Positions 17,254 through 25,029 of a DNA stretch of 30,117 nt are shown here, piece by piece. Positions within the stretch are counted from its first letter, which is position 1. Each line of letters opens with the position of its first letter. Under the pieces are notes generated by a model. That model saw nothing but the letters and a program-made list of their open reading frames with translations, was not told the DNA's origin and made no database searches. The stretch spans positions 1 to 30,117 of the forward strand of contig DXWV01000064.1 of NCBI GenBank assembly GCA_019416685.1. Reading direction: 5' to 3'. Source of the stretch: Bacteroides sp. Lineage in GTDB: Bacteria; Bacteroidota; Bacteroidia; Bacteroidales; Bacteroidaceae. The position numbers and the translations under genes are program-made.

Positions 17254-19017
17254 TTAAAAATTTAGTCCGTCATCCCATCCGGGGTTCTGGGTAATCATAC
17301 CTTTGGTAAGTGTACGTTCATTACTTGGGATTGGATAGAGATAATCTCGGTCCTCGTTGAATGCCCTCATTAATTGTCCGTGAGCCAGAATATAACCGGT
17401 CTCTCCTTCTGACAGGAATATGTCTTGGTTTATTTTCAACGGAGTTACTCCCGGAGCGGGAATGCGGCGGTCCAGATAAACCACAAAATCGATTTTTCCA
17501 TTGCCATCCATGTCATAACGGCCTTCACCGGGTACATAGGGCCCATAAAATGGCTGGGCCAGAAGTTGGCCTTCACGCCAGCGGCATAAATCGGCAAAGC
17601 GGATGCCTTCGCTTACCATTTCTATCGAACGCTCCCGGCGGATCTCAAGAATGACTCCTTTGTTGGGACCGTTGTCCACATTCTTATATCCATAAAGTTC
17701 AGATGTGAGGAACGGATCAGGATCGGCATTTGCTGCTGATTTGTCCAAGTGGGGCATTCCTACGCGATCACGGATTAAATTGATGGAGTGATCGAGGTCC
17801 TCTTGTGTCAATGTTCCCAGTTCGGCTTTGGCTTCGGCGTAATTGAGGTATACTTCGGCCATACGGTAAATAGGCATATCTATTGTCGAAGCATTGACAT
17901 AATTGGGGCCTGAAATGTACTTTAGCATCGGATATCCTGTCACGGTATTGGCAAAATTGAAGGTTCCTTCTGTACCATCGACGTATTGGGTGTTTTGTGT
18001 CAATACTGTTTGTGCAAGACGCGGATCGCGTTCTTTGGTCTCTTCGGTAAATGGCATCGTTGCCCATCCTGCCTTATCGGTAAAGCGACTGCCGTCTTGC
18101 ATTAAGTAAGAGAAAACGAGTGCTTTGGTGTAACCGGCCATGCCTTTGGAGGGCATTAGTGCATAGGCGTCGACTGCATGTGCGAAATTACCTCCATAGC
18201 AACGTGCAAGAATTACTTCCTGTGCAATGGCGCTTTCTGAAGTAAAGAGTGAATAATAAGGGCTTTTTCCTGTCGAGTAGATGGAATACTTTTTATCATT
18301 CATAATATCAAGCGATGCATTAACACATTCCTGCAAGATAGCTTCATAAGGTAAATTGCTTTTATTAAATGTGTGACCGGCATGGTATTTACGGAAAGTT
18401 CCTTCAAAAAGGCACGCACGTGATTTTAATGCAAGGGCTGCATAACGTGAAACTTTATAAATAGAGGATGATGCCGGAAGGCTTTCTGCCGCTTTGTTGC
18501 AGTCTTCTATGATATGATTTATGATGACGTCGCGGCTGTCGCGTGGTTTGGCCAAAAGTTCATCTTGGTCGGAAGCCAATACCTGATCATACCATGGTAC
18601 TTCGCCAAAACGTTTCAGCTTTTCAAAGTAAAAGTAGGCACGCCAGAAATAAGCAACGCCGTCATAGCGTTTGCGGGCGGATACATCTTCACAGCGATGG
18701 GAATTTTGTAGATAATAGTTGATATATCTCAGATAAGACCATGACCATCCCCCGCCGGAGGAAGGAACGGTACGTGTCAGTCCTACTACGACATCGCTCT
18801 GAGACAGACCGTCAACAATCAGGTTGGATGGTTCGTCATACAGATTGACTGCGGTAGGTTCCATGAGATAAAACTGGTTGGTATAAAGTTCCAACTCTGA
18901 CTCTGTATGAAAAAAGGTATCGGGACTGATGGAATCCTTAGGAAATTCATTAAGGTCACACGACACAAAGCCTGTTAATAAGGCGGCGGATATGAATATG
19001 TATTTTATAGTACGCAT
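17254..19017 (-). CDS. SusD/RagB-family outer-membrane glycan-binding lipoprotein
   Basis: This 587-residue surface lipoprotein is the partner of the SusC-like transporter. Its lipoprotein signal has Cys20 (LLTGFVSC then DLNEFPKDSISPDTFF), and the early acidic residues are typical of SusD proteins. Conserved SusD features include the N-terminal SPDTFF motif, a helical TPR-like body (YFWRAYFYFEKLKRFGEVPW, SRYAALALKSRACLF), MAEVYLNYAEAKAELG and IRRERSIEMVSEGIRFADLCRWREG, and the terminal YPIPSNERTLTKGMITQNPGWDDG. It captures oligosaccharide at the cell surface and acts as the lid of SusC. It follows SusC by 14 bp. The glycan specificity cannot be read from sequence. Confidence 0.95.
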   Translation of the reverse strand: MRTIKYIFISAALLTGFVSCDLNEFPKDSISPDTFFHTESELELYTNQFYLMEPTAVNLYDEPSNLIVDGLSQSDVVVGLTRTVPSSGGGWSWSYLRYINYYLQNSHRCEDVSARKRYDGVAYFWRAYFYFEKLKRFGEVPWYDQVLASDQDELLAKPRDSRDVIINHIIEDCNKAAESLPASSSIYKVSRYAALALKSRACLFEGTFRKYHAGHTFNKSNLPYEAILQECVNASLDIMNDKKYSIYSTGKSPYYSLFTSESAIAQEVILARCYGGNFAHAVDAYALMPSKGMAGYTKALVFSYLMQDGSRFTDKAGWATMPFTEETKERDPRLAQTVLTQNTQYVDGTEGTFNFANTVTGYPMLKYISGPNYVNASTIDMPIYRMAEVYLNYAEAKAELGTLTQEDLDHSINLIRDRVGMPHLDKSAANADPDPFLTSELYGYKNVDNGPNKGVILEIRRERSIEMVSEGIRFADLCRWREGQLLAQPFYGPYVPGEGRYDMDGNGKIDFVVYLDRRIPAPGVTPLKINQDIFLSEGETGYILAHGQLMRAFNEDRDYLYPIPSNERTLTKGMITQNPGWDDGLNF

Positions 19018-19031
19018 AGCTGGTTTGTTTT

Positions 19032-22000
19032 TTAGAATGTAATATCGATGCCAAATGAGAATACCTTGCTGAAATTGTATACTTCACCGGAATTCTCAAC
19101 GTAAGACGAAGATGAAACAGCTGCTTCGGGATCAATGTATTTACAGTATTTTTTCATTGGCGACCAGTAAGCAAGATTCTCTCCGGTGAAATAAATACGT
19201 ATCTGCTGGAGGTACTTTTTGAACACCGGAAGAGTGTAGCCTACTGTCAGATTCTTAAGCCGTAGATAGGCTACGTTCTGGATATACCGGTCATTGGGCG
19301 ATGTCAGAGTATAGTGAGAATTGGTATTGTCGGAGTATGCTTCGTAACCGCGAGGGAATGGGAAGTATGCATCTGTATTATCTTCGCTCCATACCTGATC
19401 AACCAATTGCTGGCTTAAGAATGTATTGTGCGGACGGCAATACGGCCCCCAGAAAAGATTGGCTTGGCCGGAGCTGGGATACCAGTTGCGTTTGCCCACA
19501 CCTTGAAACAGAATAGAAAAATCGATGCCGTTCCATGAAAAATCACCACCGAATGTATAAGAGTACCTTGGAAGTGAATTACCGATGACTACCCGGTCTC
19601 CCGGATCTTCGACCGTGTTTTTGCCGATGGAAATCTTATTATCTCCATTGAGATCCAGGAATTTCGGATCGCCGGCATGAAGTCCCTTGCGGGTGGCAGT
19701 GGCGTCGATACGTTTGGTAAAGTAGGAGCAGTCAACTTTTTGGGCATATTCTGCCGCCTCTTCATCGGTACGGAAAAGGCCGTCGATTTTATACCCCCAG
19801 ATATCTCCGAGTTTTTCACCTACATAGTGTTCCGAGATCAGCCGGGTATCATTGTCGAACCGGGTTACTTTGGTTTGGTAATCGCCGAGACTGGCGCGCA
19901 GCGAATAAGAGAACGGCCGGCTAAACAGAGTCGCTCTGTCGCGCCAGACGAAACTGAGTTCCCAACCTTTAGTGCGCATATCTGCAGCATTTGTACGCGG
20001 TTCGCTTGCACCGTAAACTCCGGGGAGCGATGCTCCCGGCATCATCATATCGGTGGTGTTACGTATGTAATAGTCACCACTGAATGTTAGTCTGTTGTTT
20101 AAAAAAGCAAGGTCGACTCCCCAGTCATACGTCGTTATCTTTTCCCATGTTAAATCATTGGCTACAGGGGCGTCTTCACGGGCATATGTCAGCTTATCCG
20201 TACCATTGAACGTAAAATCTCCACTGGTGAGATTGGTGTTGATCTTTTGAACAAACAGGTAGTCCGATACCTGTTGGTTGCCAAGACTACCGATAGAAAA
20301 ACGTATCTTGGCATTATTCCACCACTGGCGTAAAGGTTCCCAGAAATTCTCCTGACTGATACGCCATCCGACAGAGCCTGAAGGAAAGTATCCCCAGCGG
20401 TTACGACTCCAGAAGCGTGACGATCCGTCGGCACGTCCGGATGCTTCAAACAGATACTTGCCATCATAGTCATAATTAACACGCCCAAAGACACCGAGTG
20501 TCTTGTACTTTGATTGTCCTCCGCTGACAGAATAAGTCGATCCGGCAGAGAGGTTGAAATCATTCAGATCTTCTGAAAGATTTCCATCGACCGATACTGC
20601 ATTCTTGCGGTAATAACGGGTGTCATATTGCATACCGGCTACAATCTTGAAATTGTGTACCCGATTCCAAGTGTGCGAATAATCGGCAAATGCTTCAAAT
20701 GTCTGTTTATAGAGCGATTGATTGGTTTCTTGAAGTTCGTTACGAAATTTGCTGGTGGTTTCCCATGAAATCACGCCTTCATGTGAAGAATACGGTGCAT
20801 TGTTATAGCGATATTGTCCGAACTCATGAGAAAAACGATATGCGTGACTCAAATGCAATGTTAATCCTTTCACGACATCTAATTCAAGGTTGTTTTTAAT
20901 CGTCGCTTCATTCACTACCTCTTCGTTGGAAGTTTTGCCGTAAGTAAGCATCAGGTTCATATCACCAAGTACGCCGGCTCCTTGATTTACTATTTCGGTA
21001 CTATGTACGATTGTTCCATCGGGATTTTTAGGGACAAATAATGGAGAACCACCCATGGTTACATTACGAAATGTCGTTTGTTGGTTTTTCATTCCTGGCC
21101 ACCACATTTTACCATAAAAATAGTTCAGATTGGTACTAAAGCGGGCCCACTTCGTAATGTTAATGTCTAACTTTCCGCGAATACTGTAATTGTCATAAGG
21201 GTCATTTTGCAGGTTCATAATCCCTTCGGTATTGTAATAACGGCCGCTGACGTAGTACTTTACCCTGTCATTTCCCCCTCTTATCGATACATTGTGCTCA
21301 TGTTGCATGCGAGTACGTTTGTAAATGTAATCGTACCAATCGAAATTTCCGTAATACTTGTATGTTCCGTCTTCTTCGGCTACTACCCATGGGCGTTCGG
21401 GGTTTTCGGTCTTATCGCCGCGACGTATCTCGAGTTCATTCCAATCGTCCTCATCATATTTAAGATAGTTTATCCCCTTATTCGAATAATAGAAAAAGCG
21501 GTCAACTACTTTGGCCCAGTCGTAACCACTGGTTATGTAGTCGGTACTTGTGGTGTTCTTTAATAGACCGAAACGGCCGTTATATGTAACTTTTACACTG
21601 GAGTCACTACCGGTTTTGGTGGTAACTAATACTACACCGGCTGAGGCTTTTGCACCGTATACCGAAGCCGCTGCTGCATCTTTTAATATGGATACTGACT
21701 CTATGTCGTTAGGATTAAGGCGGTTAAGTTCCATCTCCACACCGTCGACGAGAATAAGCGGGGTACCTCCATTTAGAGATGCGGCACCACGAATATCTAT
21801 TTCATAGCCTGAATCGGCTCTACCGGTATTAATGCCAATGTTTAGCGATGGGTCCAACCCTTGTAGGGCTTGTGCAGCCGAAGCGACAGGACGGCCGTTG
21901 ATCTCTTCATTTCCAATCACCCCGACAGCTCCCGTCAGGTTTACTTTTTTCTGGCTACCGAATCCGACTACTACTACTTCGTTAAGTATAGTCGAATTCT

Positions 22001-22586
22001 CGGTCATAGTAATATTCAAGACGTTTGAACTGCCTACTTTTATCGAAACATCGGAGAAGCCTACATAAGAAAACTTCAGTGTTTGTCCTGAAATCGCTTC
22101 GATGGAATAATCGCCGTTTACGTTGGTGATTACACCTTTACCCGATTCGGGATTAAGGACGGTAACACCGATAAGTGGTTCTTTGTCAGTACCGTTTATC
22201 ACTTTTCCGGAAATCGGGCGTGGCTTTGGTATCGCAGGGGCATTCTCGGTTGGTTGTTTCCGGTTTTGGATGATAATACTTTTGTTGGTCACTGTATAAG
22301 TGACATTTTGTCCCGTAAATATACGGCTAAGTATTGTACTAATAGATTCATTTTTAGCTGAAACTGAAACTTTACGATTCATGTCCACGTCATTCGATTC
22401 TACTGTTACGGAAAATCCATATTGCTGTTGCAGTTTCAATACAGCTTCGCGTACAGTCACATTCTTTACTTGAAAATCAATACCTGTTGCAAGTGCTTTA
22501 CCGGGAAGCAATGCGCTGATAACCAACGCAAACACTATAAAGGTGTTTCTTAGTATTGATTGATTAAAATGATAGCTGTTGTACAT
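19032..22586 (-). CDS. SusC/RagA TonB-dependent transporter with N-terminal STN signalling domain
   Basis: This 1184-residue outer-membrane beta-barrel importer has a signal peptide (about 1-33). The STN domain (about 36-107; VTVREAVLKLQQQYGFSVTVES) is the part that contacts a FecR anti-sigma. A carboxypeptidase-regulatory-like domain follows (about 124-195; ISGKVINGTDKEPLIGVTVL), then a TonB-box-like VVVVGFG at 204-210. The plug (about 213-330) contains VASAAQALQGLDPSLNI and PLILVDGVEMELNRLNPNDIESVSILKDAAAASVYG. The 22-strand-type barrel ends in Phe (FSFGIDITF). The STN domain marks it as a signalling SusC, expected to pair with the FecR (7162-6188) and ECF sigma (309-878) of this window. 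It is the first gene of the five-gene operon. A TACGTA-N17-GTTC element lies 192 bp upstream of its start. Confidence 0.95.
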   Translation of the reverse strand: MYNSYHFNQSILRNTFIVFALVISALLPGKALATGIDFQVKNVTVREAVLKLQQQYGFSVTVESNDVDMNRKVSVSAKNESISTILSRIFTGQNVTYTVTNKSIIIQNRKQPTENAPAIPKPRPISGKVINGTDKEPLIGVTVLNPESGKGVITNVNGDYSIEAISGQTLKFSYVGFSDVSIKVGSSNVLNITMTENSTILNEVVVVGFGSQKKVNLTGAVGVIGNEEINGRPVASAAQALQGLDPSLNIGINTGRADSGYEIDIRGAASLNGGTPLILVDGVEMELNRLNPNDIESVSILKDAAAASVYGAKASAGVVLVTTKTGSDSSVKVTYNGRFGLLKNTTSTDYITSGYDWAKVVDRFFYYSNKGINYLKYDEDDWNELEIRRGDKTENPERPWVVAEEDGTYKYYGNFDWYDYIYKRTRMQHEHNVSIRGGNDRVKYYVSGRYYNTEGIMNLQNDPYDNYSIRGKLDINITKWARFSTNLNYFYGKMWWPGMKNQQTTFRNVTMGGSPLFVPKNPDGTIVHSTEIVNQGAGVLGDMNLMLTYGKTSNEEVVNEATIKNNLELDVVKGLTLHLSHAYRFSHEFGQYRYNNAPYSSHEGVISWETTSKFRNELQETNQSLYKQTFEAFADYSHTWNRVHNFKIVAGMQYDTRYYRKNAVSVDGNLSEDLNDFNLSAGSTYSVSGGQSKYKTLGVFGRVNYDYDGKYLFEASGRADGSSRFWSRNRWGYFPSGSVGWRISQENFWEPLRQWWNNAKIRFSIGSLGNQQVSDYLFVQKINTNLTSGDFTFNGTDKLTYAREDAPVANDLTWEKITTYDWGVDLAFLNNRLTFSGDYYIRNTTDMMMPGASLPGVYGASEPRTNAADMRTKGWELSFVWRDRATLFSRPFSYSLRASLGDYQTKVTRFDNDTRLISEHYVGEKLGDIWGYKIDGLFRTDEEAAEYAQKVDCSYFTKRIDATATRKGLHAGDPKFLDLNGDNKISIGKNTVEDPGDRVVIGNSLPRYSYTFGGDFSWNGIDFSILFQGVGKRNWYPSSGQANLFWGPYCRPHNTFLSQQLVDQVWSEDNTDAYFPFPRGYEAYSDNTNSHYTLTSPNDRYIQNVAYLRLKNLTVGYTLPVFKKYLQQIRIYFTGENLAYWSPMKKYCKYIDPEAAVSSSSYVENSGEVYNFSKVFSFGIDITF

Positions 22587-22778
22587 GTTATAAGATTTAT
22601 TATAATTGATTGATCAAAATTGATTCATTGATGTTGTTTCCATTTATTGTAGCAGGGATATTTTTCTACGAGTCATCATTCCATCGTTTTAGGTTGGATA
22701 AGGGAATTGGGTTTCTCATTGTATTTGGTGCTAACTTTTTTATCATAATCGAATCTGATATGGGTGGTTCTACTTAAA

Positions 22779-22805
22779 GAACCCACAATAGAAAGAGATT
22801 ACGTA
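22779..22805 (-). promoter_or_regulatory. Candidate ECF-type promoter (TACGTA-N17-GTTC) for the SusC operon
   Basis: On the minus strand TACGTA (22805-22800, context CGTTACGTAATC) is followed after 17 bases by GTTC (22782-22779), then TTT. Boxes and spacing are identical to the FecR and symporter elements. The distance to the SusC start codon is 192 bp, so the messenger would carry a long untranslated leader. Long leaders are common for PUL susC genes and may hold further regulation. Confidence 0.62.
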
Positions 22806-23359
22806 ACGGGGAGTTGCTTTTTTTGTTTCAACTCAATATAATGCGTGAATTAATTATGAAATACATTTTTTTATTGATAGATATATGGTGACATCTTAAT
22901 TTATGGAGATATTTGAATGACATTGACAGATGTCTTGTTGTAATGTTTTGTGTGTGTGAAAATAAAACAATAGGTAACCTGTTATTTTTCTTTCTATTTA
23001 TTATTAGTTAAATGTAACTGCTTTATATCTATTGAAATCAACTTTTAGAATATTACAATTTTATAGTTTGTGATATTGAATAACCGGCAGTGTACATTCT
23101 TGTATAGTAAAAAGATACACTTTTTAGATGTTTGATTATCCGTTTTTTTGCAGGAGCTTTTTTGGGGGGATCTATACGTTTTTTTCTGTACAGCTATGAA
23201 TTATCGTTTTATTTATCTTCAGAATATTCTTTTTGTAATATGTTATTTTCTTTATTGTAGGAGAATATTTTGTACTGGTTTTCCGGTACGTGAGAATAAA
23301 TCTTTAATGAATTTACTCTTTTTCTTTCTTTTTGCTGTGACTGTAATAGAAAATTGTTA

Positions 23360-23367
23360 TACATTTG
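23360..23367 (+). promoter_or_regulatory. TAnnTTTG -7 box upstream of the PEGA operon
   Basis: TACATTTG matches the Bacteroides -7 consensus. The nearest TTTG (23331-23334) is 25 bases upstream, longer than the usual 19-21, so the -33 box is doubtful. If used, transcription begins near 23374 and the leader includes the long inverted repeat at 23460-23589. Confidence 0.35.
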
Positions 23368-23459
23368 CAATACAGTTTTGCTATTCGTGGTGACGAGTTA
23401 TGATAAGCAAAACTTTTAAATATTAGAAAAAAACGCAAGAAGCGTAAAGTTATTATCCC

Positions 23460-23589
23460 TATCTCTAGAATCTGGAAAATTCAAAATGTCAGGGGATGAT
23501 AGCAACAGTCTTCTCACGCCAACGTTATAGTTAGGCGTGAGGATTGTTGTCTATTCATGACATGGGCATTTTCCAGAGCCTTAGAGATA
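23460..23589 (+). repeat. Long imperfect inverted repeat in the leader of the PEGA operon
   Basis: Two arms of about 60 bases (23460-23524 and 23531-23589) are complementary with small bulges and mismatches around a hexanucleotide loop (GTTATA). Matching blocks are TATCTCTA/TAGAGATA at the ends, CTGGAAAAT/ATTTTCCAG, ATGTCA/TGACAT and CTCACGCCAAC/GTT(A)GGCGTGAG at the tip. Pairing may continue weakly outward to about 23448 and 23602. As RNA it would fold into a rod about 130 nt long, 81 nt before the ATG. It could be a leader regulatory structure, a small RNA, or a miniature foldback element (MITE). Confidence 0.75.
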
Positions 23590-23670
23590 GAATAGATTTA
23601 ACAGTCCTCGCGCCTTCTTTATGCAGTTAACCTCCGTTGAAGAGGACAAGCGGAATAAAAACTATACACA

Positions 23671-25014
23671 ATGACAAACCAAGCAAGGCGTGGCTTCTTT
23701 TTAGCAGTCTTTTTTTGGGCTAACTTCTTATTTCAGCAGGTCTGTGCCCAAGGAAAAATAGAAGTTGCTTCTTTCAACCGGATGGAAACTGATATTACAG
23801 CTCGCGTCACGGCTCCTAAGAGAGATCAGAACGGAGAAGTATGTGCACTGATCCGGATTGTAACTACTGTAAAAGATCTGATGTTCGAACCGGACGCTTT
23901 AGGAATCACTGCCCGTGAAAACAAACCGGGCGAAATCTGGCTCTATGTACCTCGCGGTGCTCGCCGTATTTCTATTATGCATGATAAATATGGGGTGCTA
24001 CGCAATTACTTTTACCCCGATATTATTGATAAATCTACCGTCTATGAAATGGAAGTACGAGTCAATGACGGTACTTCCCACGAACCTGTAGATACAAATA
24101 CACAACTTTTAGTGATGCGCCCCGACCCGGCTGATGCTACTATCTATATAGATGATGAAAAGGTGCCTACGGAAAAAGGGCTTTTCACGGCTACCATGAA
24201 GAAAGGTAGTCATACCTATCGTGTGGAAGCTCCTATGTATGCTTCGGAAGCCGGAGTCATCGATCTGGGGAGTGAACAGAAGATTATGAGTGTCACTTTA
24301 AAACCAAAATTCGGATACCTCGAAGTCTTTTCTTTGCCGGAGCAGGATGCCAATGTTTACATTGATGGTACTTTGGCAGGGCAAACACCTTATAAAAGTG
24401 ACCGTATGCCAATACGTTCCTATAAACTTCGTATAGAGAAAGATCTTTTCTTCCCTATAGATACGGTGGTGAATATCTCCGCCGGAGAAACAAACGGGCA
24501 AACCTTCACAATGATTTCCACGATTAAACCTAAAGAGCCACGTCGTATGCTGGTGATGGCTGAAGTAGGTTATCATCCTTCACAATTGTCTTATGGCGGT
24601 ATGATTGGTTTTGTTCGCAAGAACGGAGCTTATGTAAAGTTTCGTAGTGATTTCGGTTCTGCTTCCGCGGATTTGGAGTGTGATGATAGCGGTGCGTTGA
24701 CTTCCGGAGGTGAGGGTACTCCCTATTACAAAGAAGGAGTCACTCAGAAAGCCCGTTTGTCGGTCACTGCCGGTTATTTGCGGCAATTATGGAAGCCCGT
24801 TTATCTCTATGCAGGTGCAGGGTATGGTAGCCGTACATTGGCTTGGGAAACAGTAGAAGGTGAGTTGGTTAAGAATACCGATCATTCGGCGGCAGGTGTT
24901 GCTGCCGAACTGGGTGTTATCGGGCGTTTGGGTAAATTTGCTCTTTCTGTAGGATTTCACACTGTGAATTTCAAGCATCATGAAGTTGCTGTTGGAGTGG
25001 GTATTATGTTTTAA
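23671..25014 (+). CDS. PEGA-domain outer-membrane protein
   Basis: This 447-residue envelope protein has a signal peptide (about 1-26, VCAQ then GKIEVASF). An N-terminal beta domain (about 28-145) is followed by two PEGA-like modules: about 148-210 (DPADATIYIDDEKVPTEKGLFTATMKKGSHTYRVEAPMY) and about 214-280 (GYLEVFSLPEQDANVYIDGTLAGQTPYKS). The C-terminal part (about 292-447) has alternating hydrophobic strands (AEVGYHP, VYLYAGAGYGSRTL, AAELGVIGRLGKFALSVGF) and ends VGVGIMF, as expected of an eight-stranded outer-membrane beta-barrel closing with Phe. It is probably a surface or peptidoglycan-linking protein; its molecular function is not known. It is the first gene of a three-gene operon, 15 bp ahead of the next start codon. 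Confidence 0.8.
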   Translation: MTNQARRGFFLAVFFWANFLFQQVCAQGKIEVASFNRMETDITARVTAPKRDQNGEVCALIRIVTTVKDLMFEPDALGITARENKPGEIWLYVPRGARRISIMHDKYGVLRNYFYPDIIDKSTVYEMEVRVNDGTSHEPVDTNTQLLVMRPDPADATIYIDDEKVPTEKGLFTATMKKGSHTYRVEAPMYASEAGVIDLGSEQKIMSVTLKPKFGYLEVFSLPEQDANVYIDGTLAGQTPYKSDRMPIRSYKLRIEKDLFFPIDTVVNISAGETNGQTFTMISTIKPKEPRRMLVMAEVGYHPSQLSYGGMIGFVRKNGAYVKFRSDFGSASADLECDDSGALTSGGEGTPYYKEGVTQKARLSVTAGYLRQLWKPVYLYAGAGYGSRTLAWETVEGELVKNTDHSAAGVAAELGVIGRLGKFALSVGFHTVNFKHHEVAVGVGIMF

Positions 25015-25029
25015 TTAGTGGAAGCAAAA

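Larger units (their letters stand above)
22587..23670. other. Long AT-rich divergent intergenic region
   Basis: This 1.08-kb region lies between the divergent SusC and PEGA operons. It holds the SusC ECF-type element (22779-22805), a pair of AATTGATTSAT direct repeats in the SusC leader (22604-22614 and 22618-22628), a TACATTTG box (23360-23367) and the long inverted repeat at 23460-23589. A short open frame at 23148-23393 is rich in Phe, Tyr and Cys from AT-rich sequence and has no convincing ribosome site or known domain. The stretch 22860-23340 is otherwise featureless to the eye. Confidence 0.6.

Noticed and set aside
23148..23393. 81-codon open frame in the SusC-PEGA intergenic region
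   Set aside because: Phe/Tyr/Cys-rich product of AT-rich DNA, no ribosome site, and it overlaps a likely promoter box; could only be revived by conservation in relatives.
23460..23589. Invertible-promoter (phase-variable) interpretation of the inverted repeat
   Set aside because: The arms are almost contiguous, with a 6-base loop, so there is no invertible segment between them, and no recombinase gene lies nearby.
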